From Agrobacterium fabrum str. C58 (lineage in GTDB: Bacteria > Pseudomonadota > Alphaproteobacteria > Rhizobiales > Rhizobiaceae): DNA of 64,000 nucleotides. Each line of letters starts with the position of its first letter. Position 1 is the first letter of the stretch. This document shows positions 27,281-36,084 of this stretch, in pieces. Position numbers and translations under genes: made by a program. The notes beneath the pieces are model-generated. The model was not told the origin of the DNA, did no database searches, and saw only the letters and a list, made by a program, of their open reading frames with translations. The DNA is taken from contig NC_003062.2 in assembly GCF_000092025.1 (NCBI RefSeq), forward strand, positions 2,168,001 through 2,232,000. The letters are read 5' to 3'.

Positions 27281-28240
27281 TTAATGCACGTCGAATTTCT
27301 TCATCTTGCGATGAAGCGTGGCGCGGCTGATGCCAAGCAGCGAAGCGGCCTGCGTGACATTGCCGTTGGTGCGCGACAGGACGCGCCGGAGTGCGGAACG
27401 TTCCGCTTCCGCAAGGTCGGAGCCGCCATCGTGGCGCTGTTCCTGCAGAATATCCGCCGCCGGCAGACCCTGCGCGATCCTGATATCATCGAGCTTCAAT
27501 GCGAGGCGGGCGGCCCGCGTCGCACCGAGCACCAGATCGTCCTGATCCACGGCCAGCAGTGACATCGCCGCGCCGAACCCGGTCGGCACGACGACGATGC
27601 GCGCGCCGGGAAAGGCGCGGCGGAAAAGATTGCCTTCGATACGCTGCGCCGCATCCTTCACCGCCTGGGTGACGAAGGAGAAGGTCATCTCATTGATATC
27701 GTCGCGGCAGGTGGAAATATCGAGCGCGCCCGTCACCCGGCCGGTATGGTCGCGGATGGGCGCGGTAGTGCAGCAGAGTTCAGTGTTCGACGTGAAGAAA
27801 TGCTGGTCGCGATAGACCACTACCGAGCGCTCATCCACCAGCGCCGTGCCGATGCCGTTGGTGCCCACGCTCTCTTCGCTCCAGACGGCCCCGTTCCAGA
27901 GGCCGAGCGCCCGGAAATCGCGGTCATCACCGGAAGCACCACGTCGCTCCAGCGCAACGCCCTGCGCGTCGGTCAGAAGCAGGCAGCAACCGGATTTGCC
28001 GACGCTGTGAAAAATGCGGTCCAGTTCGTCCGTGCTCTCGGCGATCAGGCCGGCGGCACTTTCGCGGGCGCGGCGAAACTCAATCTCGCTGAGAAAGATC
28101 GGCTTGCGGTTTTCCTCCGGCGCAAGACGGTGCTTGACCATGCAGCGCCGCCATGAGGCAATAATCGGAGAACTTGCGGCCGCGGAACGATGGCGTGCTG
28201 TTTCATACACGCGTTCCGCATGGGCGATGTCTGTCGGCAT
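27281..28240 (-). CDS. AcoR-like regulator lacking the AAA+ domain (GAF plus Fis HTH)
   Basis: A 319-residue regulator. The N-terminal two-thirds match the sensory part of AcoR-type activators: ASWRRCM start motif, and a GAF domain (about 75-200) with SVGTNGIGTALVDERSV, typical of this group. The C-terminus (about 275-317) is a Fis-type helix-turn-helix with GNVTQAASLLGISRATLHRK. The central sigma54-activating AAA+ domain (GAFTGA, Walker A) is absent: after the GAF domain there are only about 80 residues before the HTH. It probably controls the adjacent aldehyde dehydrogenase, but by a mode that does not involve sigma54 remodelling. Confidence 0.85.
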   Translation of the reverse strand: MPTDIAHAERVYETARHRSAAASSPIIASWRRCMVKHRLAPEENRKPIFLSEIEFRRARESAAGLIAESTDELDRIFHSVGKSGCCLLLTDAQGVALERRGASGDDRDFRALGLWNGAVWSEESVGTNGIGTALVDERSVVVYRDQHFFTSNTELCCTTAPIRDHTGRVTGALDISTCRDDINEMTFSFVTQAVKDAAQRIEGNLFRRAFPGARIVVVPTGFGAAMSLLAVDQDDLVLGATRAARLALKLDDIRIAQGLPAADILQEQRHDGGSDLAEAERSALRRVLSRTNGNVTQAASLLGISRATLHRKMKKFDVH

Positions 28241-28344
28241 ACGCTCCTCCCAAAGCTTTTATGCGATGGTGCGCTGGAAGCGTGCATGTTTCAACAAAAA
28301 ACTTCGCGACCGGTCCTGCCGGGGCACCCGCTGGCTGCGCCGGA

Positions 28345-30435
28345 CTAACGAACCACCTTGATATAACGCCGGCCGGAGGCCTCTTCCGTTTCATCCTCCG
28401 CCGAGAGGAACGTGTCGTCCACGAGATTGGCGATGGAGGTCAGCGGACCGGGCTTGCCGAAAAAGAAGCCCTGCACCTGCAAGCAGCCTTCACGCCGCAG
28501 GAATTCAATATGGGCCTTCGTCTCCACTCCCTCTGCAAGCACCGGAATATTCAGGCTGTGCGCCAGAATGAGCGTCGAGCGAACAATCGCCTCCGACTGC
28601 ACATTGGTGGACAGGCCATCGATGAAGGCGCGGTCGATCTTGATCTTGTCGAAGGGGAAGCTCTGCAGGGTCGAAAGCGAGGAATAACCCGTACCGTAGT
28701 CGTCCATGGCGATCTTGACGCCGAGCGACTTGAGCTTGCGGATGGTGACGAGCGCGTGGCGATGATCGGCGATGATGCTGCCTTCGGTAATTTCAAGCTC
28801 GAGCCTTTCCGGCGCAAGTCCCGTCTCTGCAAGAATTCTCTCAACCTTGTCGGGGAAATCATTATCCGCAAGCTGCTGCGGCGCGACGTTGACGGCAATG
28901 GCGAGTGACTTTTTCCACCGCGCAGCCTGCGCGCATGCTTCTCTCAGAACCCATTCGCCCAGTTCGACGATGAAGCCGGTCTGTTCGGCAATCGGAATGA
29001 ATTCGACGGGAGATACCATGCCGCGTTCGGGATGTTTCCAGCGCAGAAGCGCCTCGAAACCGACAATGCTGCCGCTTTTGGTGTCGTTCTGCTGCTGGTA
29101 ATAAAGCTCGAACTCGTTATTGGCGAGGCCGCTGCGCATGGCGATGGCAAGCGCATTGCGCGCGCGCGCGGCCTCGTCCATGGATTTGTCATAAAAGCAG
29201 ATCGTGTCAGACGTCGCGCTTTTCGCCCGGTACATGGCAACATCGGCCTGCGCCATCAGGGTATCGGCATCGATGGAGCCGGTGTTGCGGACCGATATGC
29301 CGACACTTGCGCCGACCGAAAATGTCTGGCCGTTCCATTCGACTGGCTTGCTGATCTGCTCGATCAGTCGCTGCGCGAATTCTGCACCATCGGCCCGGGT
29401 GTAATAGGAATGGGTCATCGCCACGAATTCATCGCCGCCCATGCGCGCCAGGAATTCACCGGCCTTCAGCACGGAACTCGCCCGATCGGCGATGGCGCGC
29501 AGCACGGCGTCACCGGCCGCGTGGCCATGCACGTCGTTGATTTCCTTGAAACGGTCGAGATCGATCGACAGAAGCGCGGTATGCGCACCCATGGAGATAT
29601 GGCGCGTGCGGCGGTTGAGATGTTCGATGAATGCCGCGCGGTTGGGAATACCCGTCAGCGGATCGTGCAATGAAAGATGGCGATAGCGGGCAACCGCCTG
29701 CTGGGTGGACTGGGCGTCGATGACATAGGTGGAAAGTCCGAGCGCCAGAAGCAGCAGCGTCACCGCGATTGCGCCTCCGCCCATGATGGCCGGCGGCAGC
29801 AGATTTTCCGGAATGATGATGCGCGGATCGAAGGCGAACGACATGGAGGCCATGCCGGTATAGTGCATCGAGGCAATGGCGAGGATGAGAAACGCCACCG
29901 CACTATATTGGCAGAAACGGTTGAGAGGCCGGGCAATGCGATTGACCGCAATGGCGCCGAGCACCGATCCCAGCACCAGCGAAGCGATGACATAGGCCTG
30001 ATCCCAGAAGATCATGCCCTGCACATTATAGGCCGCCATGCCGGTATAATGCATGGCCGCAATGCCGAGGCCGAGGATGGTACCGCCGGCTTCCACCAGC
30101 ACGCTGCGGCCGCCATAGGCGGAAATGCCGAAACCGGCGGTCGTCGTCGTAATGGCGATAAGAAGAGAAAGTCCGGTCAGATAGGGATCGTAACCCACAT
30201 CGCCCGCCGCGACATAGCCCAGCATCGCCACGAAATGGGTGGTCCAAATCGCCGCGCCGCCATTGACGCCCGCCAGAAACAGCCAGTTGACCTTCTGCAA
30301 TCCCGTCGCCAGACGCGCTTTCGAAAAAAGACGCATCGTGACGAAGCTTCCGAGCATGCACACGACAACCGCCGCAGCGGTGTATCGATAGTCGTGATCG
30401 ATGGTGAGGCACTGGAGAACTTTGAACATTGTCAT
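28345..30435 (-). CDS. MHYT-GGDEF-EAL cyclic-di-GMP enzyme
   Basis: A 696-residue inner-membrane protein. The N-terminal seven-helix MHYT sensor (about 15-240) has the motifs TTHFVAM (65-71), MHYTGMAAY (128-136) and MHYTGMASM (190-198), thought to bind a metal and sense O2, CO or NO. GGDEF is intact at 333-337; the inhibitory RxxD site is degenerate (KAGE, 324-327). The EAL domain (about 440-680) is intact: EAL 461-463, VNVAPQQL, ELEITEG, AMDDYGTGYSS, KIDRAFI, AEGVET and QGFFFGKP. Both cyclase and phosphodiesterase activity are possible. No ribosome site precedes the ATG; a hairpin abuts it instead. Confidence 0.93.
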   Translation of the reverse strand: MTMFKVLQCLTIDHDYRYTAAAVVVCMLGSFVTMRLFSKARLATGLQKVNWLFLAGVNGGAAIWTTHFVAMLGYVAAGDVGYDPYLTGLSLLIAITTTTAGFGISAYGGRSVLVEAGGTILGLGIAAMHYTGMAAYNVQGMIFWDQAYVIASLVLGSVLGAIAVNRIARPLNRFCQYSAVAFLILAIASMHYTGMASMSFAFDPRIIIPENLLPPAIMGGGAIAVTLLLLALGLSTYVIDAQSTQQAVARYRHLSLHDPLTGIPNRAAFIEHLNRRTRHISMGAHTALLSIDLDRFKEINDVHGHAAGDAVLRAIADRASSVLKAGEFLARMGGDEFVAMTHSYYTRADGAEFAQRLIEQISKPVEWNGQTFSVGASVGISVRNTGSIDADTLMAQADVAMYRAKSATSDTICFYDKSMDEAARARNALAIAMRSGLANNEFELYYQQQNDTKSGSIVGFEALLRWKHPERGMVSPVEFIPIAEQTGFIVELGEWVLREACAQAARWKKSLAIAVNVAPQQLADNDFPDKVERILAETGLAPERLELEITEGSIIADHRHALVTIRKLKSLGVKIAMDDYGTGYSSLSTLQSFPFDKIKIDRAFIDGLSTNVQSEAIVRSTLILAHSLNIPVLAEGVETKAHIEFLRREGCLQVQGFFFGKPGPLTSIANLVDDTFLSAEDETEEASGRRYIKVVR

Positions 30436-30459
30436 CTACGCAATTGGAATTCTGCGTAG
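30436..30459 (-). promoter_or_regulatory. inverted repeat abutting the MHYT-GGDEF-EAL start codon
   Basis: CTACGCA (30436-30442) and TGCGTAG (30453-30459) form a perfect 7-bp inverted repeat that ends exactly at the base before the start codon and occupies the place of a Shine-Dalgarno site. It could be an operator or a translation-blocking hairpin. Confidence 0.5.
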
Positions 30460-30535
30460 CCTTACCATTCGCCAAGTTTTCACCCGGTTTATGTGCATGG
30501 ATAAGCATATATTAAAAGTTGCAACACCCGAGTGA

Positions 30536-30551
30536 ATTAGTAATTACTAAT
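30536..30551. repeat. 16-bp perfect palindrome in the MHYT/rplY divergent region
   Basis: ATTAGTAATTACTAAT is a perfect palindrome with no spacer, 101 bases upstream of the MHYT gene and 181 bases upstream of rplY. It looks like a dimeric regulator site. The surrounding AT-rich stretch to about 30570 probably contains promoter elements. I see no gene in 30436-30731. Confidence 0.45.
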
Positions 30552-30731
30552 AAAATTATAAAGTGGCATCCGCGAAAACGGGGCCACTCTTGTCTTTAGC
30601 TTCGGTTTGTATTATAGCGCCCGCACCCGTGTAGACACCCTTGGAGGCAACGCGGGTGGGATGGCGCTTGCGCCTCCCCAGTTCAGTGTCCGCGGGCATG
30701 AACTCTCCATATAACCTCGAAAGGAATTGCC

Positions 30732-31340
30732 ATGAGCAAAGAATCGTATGAGCTCAAGGCCGAGGCGCGCGAACGAGTTGGTAAGGGGTCCTCTCGTGAA
30801 CTTCGCCGCAACGGTTTGATTCCCGCTGTCATCTATGGTGACAAGCAGGCCCCTATTTCTATCGCCCTGTCGACCAACGAAGTCACCAAGCGTATCCACG
30901 CTGGCGGTTTCATGACGACGGTTGGGACGATCGACGTCGACGGCAAGAAGATCAAGGTTCTCCCGAAGGATTACCAGCTTGATCCGGTCCGCGACTTCAC
31001 CATGCATGTCGACTTCCTGCGCGTTTCGGGCAACACGCTCGTCAACGTTGAAATTCCGGTTCACTTCGAAAACGAAGAAAAGTCGGACATCAAGATCGGC
31101 GGCGTTCTGAACATCGTTCGCCACACGGTGGAATTCCACTGCCCGGCCAACGACATTCCGGAAGCCATCACGGTTGACCTCTCCGGCCTGAAGATCGGCG
31201 ACAGCGTTCACATCTCGAACGTCAAGCTGCCGAAGAACATCACGCCCGTCATCGCCGACCGCGACTTCACGATCGCAACGATCGTTGCTCCGGCAGCAGG
31301 CGTTGAAGAAGAAACGACCGAAGAAGCTTCCGAGGAATAA
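30732..31340 (+). CDS. rplY: 50S ribosomal protein L25 (CTC/TL5 form)
   Basis: A 202-residue two-domain L25 that binds 5S rRNA. The N-terminal L25 domain (about 5-92) has the typical [20 protein letters not shown] segment, and the C-terminal CTC/TL5 beta domain (about 98-190) is followed by an acidic tail rich in Glu. The ATG follows GAAAGGAAT. In most alphaproteobacteria pth follows directly; here two genes intervene and a strong terminator ends the rplY transcript. Confidence 0.96.
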   Translation: MSKESYELKAEARERVGKGSSRELRRNGLIPAVIYGDKQAPISIALSTNEVTKRIHAGGFMTTVGTIDVDGKKIKVLPKDYQLDPVRDFTMHVDFLRVSGNTLVNVEIPVHFENEEKSDIKIGGVLNIVRHTVEFHCPANDIPEAITVDLSGLKIGDSVHISNVKLPKNITPVIADRDFTIATIVAPAAGVEEETTEEASEE

Positions 31341-31642
31341 TCGGCGGCCGCAAGGCCTGACAGCTTTGAAGAATGAGGCCCGTTCCGTTTTCGGAACGGG
31401 CTTTTTAGTTTTTATGAACTTTAAAACCAGAAAGCTTGGCCTCCGCAGCTGAGATGGGAAGCGTTTCAGTGTCGATTAACACTTCCATGAAACGATACCC
31501 TTGCGCTGTCGTGGAAACATCGGACGGTCTGGGAAATTGCACGAGGGAACGCGGCCTTTGCCGAAAACCCCTCGCAAACCCCATCCGGATGGGCAAAAAC
31601 GCAGCGCAGCAAGTCTGGGGCAAAGGGTAGCTGCAATTCAAC
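31341..31642 (+). other. 302-base region between rplY and the GGDEF-EAL gene
   Basis: The left part holds the rplY terminator. The rest (31408-31642) has no convincing gene. It contains an inverted repeat CGTTTCA ... TGAAACG with a nested GTGT/ACAC pair at about 31463-31495, and presumably the promoter of the GGDEF-EAL gene. No good ribosome site is visible before the start at 31643. Confidence 0.45.
31379..31407 (+). terminator. intrinsic terminator of rplY
   Basis: A perfect 9-bp stem (GCCCGTTCC, loop GTTTTC, GGAACGGGC) is followed by five T residues. Confidence 0.92.
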
Positions 31643-34030
31643 ATGGCTCATTCCGTCGAAAGCCGCTTTATCGCGATTGTTTCCGGCGCACTTCTTACAG
31701 TGGTCGCACCGCTTTTCACGCTTTTGCTGACGCTTTCCTATAACGAGGCAATCCGCAGCCAGCGCAACCATATCGAAATTCTGCTGTCGACGAATACGCA
31801 GGCGCTGGCCCGCCCCCTGTGGGACCTTGATGACGACACCATAAATCAGATTACCGGAACCCTTGTTTCCGATCCCATGATCCGCATGGTCGAGGTCAAG
31901 GATACATCCGGCCAGCTCGATGTCGTCCAGACTGCCGGCAGCGACATCATCCAGGACGCCGCCTCGACGACACGCGAGGTGATCTACAAGACCACCAAGG
32001 GACCAGTCACCGTTGGGCAGCTGACGGTCTATTACGATGATGTCGGCCTTCTGACCTCGCTCAGCCGGACCGAACTGGCCTTTATCACGATTTTCATCCT
32101 CGCCGTCCTCACCATCGTTCTTGCCGCCATCGTCGGCAACCGCTTCATGGTCATCCGCCCGCTGATGCGACTGGCGGCGGCGATAGAGGCGACACGCCGC
32201 CTCGGCTCACGCCACCATGTCGACTGGCGCTCGAAGGATGAAATCGGCCGGCTGGCAAAAAGCTTCAACGAAATGCAGACCCAGCTCGAAAAGGAAGAGC
32301 TGGAGATCAAGAATGCCCACGAACGCAAGACGGAGATCTACAACCGTACACCCGCCATGCTGTTCTCGCTCGACAGGCACGACCGGATTGCCGCCGTCAG
32401 CGACTATTGGGTGCAGGCGACCGGTTACGACCGCACCAGGATACTCGGCCTGAACTTCGCCGATCTCATCCATCCCGACGACAGGTCCCTGTTTCAGCAG
32501 CGCAAGACGGCGCACCCCTCGCCCGACGCTTCACACAACGGCATCACCGTGCGTTTCCATTGCATGGATGGCGGTGTCATGGACGCGCTCATCCTTGAAA
32601 AGCCCCTTGATTCCGGCGATACCACGCAGCAAAGCACGTGTCTTTGCGTCATGACCGATGTGACCGAACTGAGCCAGTCGGAAAAACGCAACCGGCAGCA
32701 GGCCATTTCCGACCATCTGACCGGCCTCTTCAACCGTCAGGGCTTCGAGGCGATCCTCGACCTGCAGATCCGCGATGCGGACCGGAACGGCAGCGAACTG
32801 GCCTGCCTGTTCATCGACCTCGACCGTTTCAAGGCCATCAACGACAATCTCGGCCATGCGGCGGGTGACGCCGTTCTCAAGCAATTCACGCTGAAACTCG
32901 AACCCCTGCTCACGCCGCTCGACAGCGCTTCGCGGCTTGGCGGCGACGAATTCGCCATTCTGCTGGCCGGCGACAAAGTGGAAGAACGCGCCCTGGAATT
33001 TTGCGAGCGGGTCTGCGCCATGCTGGACATGCCCTTCGAGATCGAGAACAACAGCATCCGCCTCAGCGCCAGCATCGGCATGGCTGTCTATCCACTGCAC
33101 GCCTCCAGCGCGTCGGAGCTTTTGCAGAATGCCGACATGGCGATGTATAGCCGCAAGAGAACCGGCAAAAACGGCTCGCAGGTCTTCGACAGCTCGATCA
33201 TGGACCGCGCGCGCGAACATGCGGAGCTGGAGCGGGATATCGCCCAAGCGCTCTCCGAGGACTGGTTCGAAGCTTATTTCCAACCCATTCAAGACCTCGC
33301 AACCGGCCAGACGGCGGGTTTCGAAGCACTGCTGCGTCTCAACCATCCCGACAAGGGATTGCTTTCCCCCGCCGCGATCGTCAGCCTTGCCGAAGAAAAC
33401 GGCACCATTCAACGCATCGGCAATCTCATTCTCGATCAGTCGATCGCCAATCTCGCCAGGCTGTCGCGCCTGCCCGGGATGGATCAGACCTATGTGGCAG
33501 TCAATTTTTCGCCGCTGCAATTCGAACCGGGATTGCCGACTCGCATCGCCGGCGTGCTGCACCGGCACGGTATTCTCCCCGCACGTCTGGTCATTGAGAT
33601 CACCGAAGCCGTCATCATGAAGGACGATCCGCAAATCCGGGCGATCCTCAATGCCATTCACCAGCTCGGCTGCCGCATCGCGCTGGATGATTTCGGCACG
33701 GGTTATTCCTCGCTCAGCTATCTCAGCCGTTTTCCGGTCGATATCGTCAAGATCGACCAGTCCTTCACCCGCTCGATCTGCGACGACACCGTGGACATCA
33801 GGCAGCGGAGCCGTATGCTTGTCGAAGGCATCGCCGCCATCTCGCACAAGATGAACTGCACCGTTATTGCCGAGGGCGTGGAGACGGAAGAGCAGAAGGA
33901 CCTTCTGACCGATATGGGCGCGGATTTCGGACAGGGTTATTATTTTGCGCGCCCGCAGCCGGTCCAAAGGCTGATCGCCGCGTTCGATGCGACGTCCGGA
34001 CAAAGCCGCTTTGCGGCGCGACAAGCGTGA
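31643..34030 (+). CDS. membrane HAMP-PAS-GGDEF-EAL protein
   Basis: A 795-residue bifunctional cyclic-di-GMP protein: transmembrane helix (about 9-31), periplasmic sensor (32-145), second helix (146-168), HAMP (169-222), PAS (about 232-340), GGDEF (about 350-515, motif RLGGDEF at 433-437) and EAL (about 525-780, EAL at 561-563). The RxxD inhibitory site is TPLD and so incomplete. The EAL residues are intact (VNFSPLQF, VIEITEA, ALDDFGTGYSS, KIDQSFT, AEGVETEEQ, QGYYFARP). A solute-binding-protein gene follows within 20 bases, suggesting that it delivers the ligand signal to the periplasmic domain. Confidence 0.93.
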   Translation: MAHSVESRFIAIVSGALLTVVAPLFTLLLTLSYNEAIRSQRNHIEILLSTNTQALARPLWDLDDDTINQITGTLVSDPMIRMVEVKDTSGQLDVVQTAGSDIIQDAASTTREVIYKTTKGPVTVGQLTVYYDDVGLLTSLSRTELAFITIFILAVLTIVLAAIVGNRFMVIRPLMRLAAAIEATRRLGSRHHVDWRSKDEIGRLAKSFNEMQTQLEKEELEIKNAHERKTEIYNRTPAMLFSLDRHDRIAAVSDYWVQATGYDRTRILGLNFADLIHPDDRSLFQQRKTAHPSPDASHNGITVRFHCMDGGVMDALILEKPLDSGDTTQQSTCLCVMTDVTELSQSEKRNRQQAISDHLTGLFNRQGFEAILDLQIRDADRNGSELACLFIDLDRFKAINDNLGHAAGDAVLKQFTLKLEPLLTPLDSASRLGGDEFAILLAGDKVEERALEFCERVCAMLDMPFEIENNSIRLSASIGMAVYPLHASSASELLQNADMAMYSRKRTGKNGSQVFDSSIMDRAREHAELERDIAQALSEDWFEAYFQPIQDLATGQTAGFEALLRLNHPDKGLLSPAAIVSLAEENGTIQRIGNLILDQSIANLARLSRLPGMDQTYVAVNFSPLQFEPGLPTRIAGVLHRHGILPARLVIEITEAVIMKDDPQIRAILNAIHQLGCRIALDDFGTGYSSLSYLSRFPVDIVKIDQSFTRSICDDTVDIRQRSRMLVEGIAAISHKMNCTVIAEGVETEEQKDLLTDMGADFGQGYYFARPQPVQRLIAAFDATSGQSRFAARQA

Positions 34031-34047
34031 AGCCGATGGAGGCAGCG

Positions 34048-34761
34048 ATGGGATTGATCCGCTTTTGTCTGCTCTTTCTTGCTCTCGCCACACCAGTCAA
34101 CGCGGCGAAGCTCTTCCTGACGACCGAGGTCTATCCGCCTTATAATCTGCAGGCCAGTGACGGCAGCGTGCACGGCGTCTATTTCGACCAGCTCAAGATC
34201 GTGCTCCAGGACACCGATACGGATTACGAAGTCGCCGTCATGCCCTGGGCGCGGGCCATTGCACTGGCCACAACACAGGCCATGCACTGCGTCTTCGCCA
34301 CGGCACGAACGCCCGAGCGGGAAAAGCTCTTCAAATGGGTTGCGCCAATCCATACCGACCGCAACATTCTCGTGGCCCGCCGCGAGGCGAATATCGAGGC
34401 TTCCAGCCTCGAGGACGCCAGAAGATACCGGGTGGGAACCCAGCGGGGCGACTATACCGAAGCACTGTTGGAAAAACTCGGTTTCCCGCAGGTGGATGTC
34501 GGCGCGGATTTCGAGATCACGCTCAACAAGCTGAAACTCGGGCGCATCGACCTCATGCCCATGTCGGAAAGCACCCTCAAGAGCCTGCCTGCGAACAGTT
34601 TCAAGGAGGTGATAACGCTGAGCCGGCAACAGCTCGGCCTCGCCTGCAACAAAACCGTTCCTGACCAGATCATCGCGAAATTGCAGGCCCGGCTGGACAA
34701 GCTGATCGCCGATGGAACGCAGCAGCAGATATTCGATCGTTACAGTCTGGTCAGCCCCTGA
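34048..34761 (+). CDS. orphan family 3 periplasmic solute-binding protein
   Basis: A 237-residue exported protein. The ATG at 34048 has GGAGG seven bases upstream and yields a clean signal peptide (MGLIRFCLLFLALATPVNA, cleaved before AKLF). The mature part begins LFLTTEVYPPYNL, as SBP_bac_3 amino-acid-binding proteins do, and has the lobe-two pattern YRVGTQRGDYTEALLEKLG. At about 218 mature residues it is shorter than typical transport binding proteins. No ABC permease or ATPase gene is nearby. The start lies 17 bases after the GGDEF-EAL stop, so it probably works as a ligand sensor for that protein. Confidence 0.85.
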   Translation: MGLIRFCLLFLALATPVNAAKLFLTTEVYPPYNLQASDGSVHGVYFDQLKIVLQDTDTDYEVAVMPWARAIALATTQAMHCVFATARTPEREKLFKWVAPIHTDRNILVARREANIEASSLEDARRYRVGTQRGDYTEALLEKLGFPQVDVGADFEITLNKLKLGRIDLMPMSESTLKSLPANSFKEVITLSRQQLGLACNKTVPDQIIAKLQARLDKLIADGTQQQIFDRYSLVSP

Positions 34762-34861
34762 GCAATCGGCCGATCCGCCCGCGAACCCATAAAAAGATTG
34801 ACATCAGGCACTTTTCGGGGTGGTGACAACAGCATCATCAGGCAAAACGCGGACATGCCCC

Positions 34862-35578
34862 ATGAAGATCATCGCAGGACTTGGTAATCCCGGCGCACAA
34901 TATGCGGGAAACCGTCACAATATCGGCTTCATGGCCGTGGATGCGCTGCAGCGCCTGCCCTCTTTTGCGCCCTGGTCGAAGAAGTTCAAGGCGGAGATTT
35001 CCGAAGGTGAGATCGGCGGCGAGAAGGTTCTGCTGATGAAACCGCTCACCTATATGAACCTGTCAGGCGAATCCGTCGGCGAGGCCATGCGTTTCTTCAA
35101 ACTGACGCCGGCCGACATCATCGCCATCCATGACGAACTCGATTTGCTGGCCGGCCGCACACGCATCAAGATCGGCGGCGGCCACGGCGGTCATAACGGC
35201 CTTAAATCGCTCGACGCCCATTGCGGCAAGGAATACCGCCGTCTGCGCCTCGGCATCGGCCATCCCGGTGACAAGGAGCGGGTGCACGGCCATGTGCTCG
35301 GCGATTTCGCCAAGTCGGACCGCGTCTGGCTCGATCCGCTGCTGGACGCCATTGCCGACAACGCCGCCATGCTGGTGAAGGGTGACGATTCGCAGCTGAT
35401 GAACAAGCTGGCGCTGGCGACGGGCAGCAAACCGGAAGCGGAAAAACCGGTAAAGGTCGCCAAGCCGGCCGCGCAGTCCCACATCCACCAGGCGCGCAAC
35501 AGCGCCCAGCCGAAAAAGCTGCCGGAAACCGGACCAATGGCCGAGATGCTGAAGCGAATGTTCGGCAAGAAGGACTAA
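34862..35578 (+). CDS. pth: peptidyl-tRNA hydrolase
   Basis: A 238-residue enzyme that releases peptides from peptidyl-tRNA dropped by ribosomes. Family motifs are intact: [18 protein letters not shown] with catalytic His20, [22 protein letters not shown] with the partner Asp near 93, and [13 protein letters not shown]. The C-terminal tail (about 190-238) is a Lys/Pro-rich extension usual in rhizobia. The start is MKIIAGLGN at 34862. Upstream lie about 100 bases with a TTGACA element (34799-34804), so pth has its own promoter here. Confidence 0.96.
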   Translation: MKIIAGLGNPGAQYAGNRHNIGFMAVDALQRLPSFAPWSKKFKAEISEGEIGGEKVLLMKPLTYMNLSGESVGEAMRFFKLTPADIIAIHDELDLLAGRTRIKIGGGHGGHNGLKSLDAHCGKEYRRLRLGIGHPGDKERVHGHVLGDFAKSDRVWLDPLLDAIADNAAMLVKGDDSQLMNKLALATGSKPEAEKPVKVAKPAAQSHIHQARNSAQPKKLPETGPMAEMLKRMFGKKD

Positions 35579-35585
35579 AACTCGC

Positions 35586-36038
35586 ATGTCTTCCGACGCT
35601 ATTTCCCTGCGGGCGGCCGGCCCCGGCGATCTACCCGGTTTGCTTGAACTCTACCAGGTACTAAACCCATCAGACCCGGAATTAACGACGCAGGAAGCAG
35701 GTGCGGTTTTCGCCGCCATGCTCGCCCAACCCGGCCTGACCATATTTGTGGCGACAGAGAATGGCAAACCCGTCGCGACTGCCACGCTTCTGATCGTTCC
35801 GAACCTGACCCGCGCCGCCCGCCCCTATGCCTTCATTGAAAACGTGGTGACACTGGAGGCGCGCCGCGGTCGGGGATATGGCCGCACGGTGGTGCGCCAC
35901 GCCATTGAGACAGCCTTCGGCGCGAACTGCTACAAGGTGATGCTCCTGACAGGCCGCCACGACCCGGCGGTTCATGCCTTCTACGAAAGCTGCGGCTTCG
36001 TGCAGAACAAGACAGGTTTCCAGATCCGGCAGGATTAG
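35586..36038 (+). CDS. GNAT-family N-acetyltransferase
   Basis: A 150-residue single-domain acetyltransferase. The acetyl-CoA-binding motif A is seen as VVTLEARRGRGYGRTVV (R-G-R-G-Y-G form) near residue 90, followed by the C-terminal MLLTGRHDPAVHAFYESCGF. The substrate cannot be inferred. It starts seven bases after pth and is probably co-transcribed with it. Confidence 0.85.
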   Translation: MSSDAISLRAAGPGDLPGLLELYQVLNPSDPELTTQEAGAVFAAMLAQPGLTIFVATENGKPVATATLLIVPNLTRAARPYAFIENVVTLEARRGRGYGRTVVRHAIETAFGANCYKVMLLTGRHDPAVHAFYESCGFVQNKTGFQIRQD

Positions 36039-36084
36039 TGACAACTCGTCAATCTCGGCAACCCCAGAGCCGCCGTAAAAGCGC

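Noticed and set aside
31405..31644. 79-codon minus-strand open frame between rplY and the GGDEF-EAL gene
   Set aside because: It ends inside the tail of the rplY terminator and has no ribosome site at its ATG. Cys/Pro/Arg-rich composition suggests chance.
32531..34093. 520-codon minus-strand open frame opposite the GGDEF-EAL gene
   Set aside because: It is antisense to conserved GGDEF and EAL domains and has no own motifs or ribosome site.
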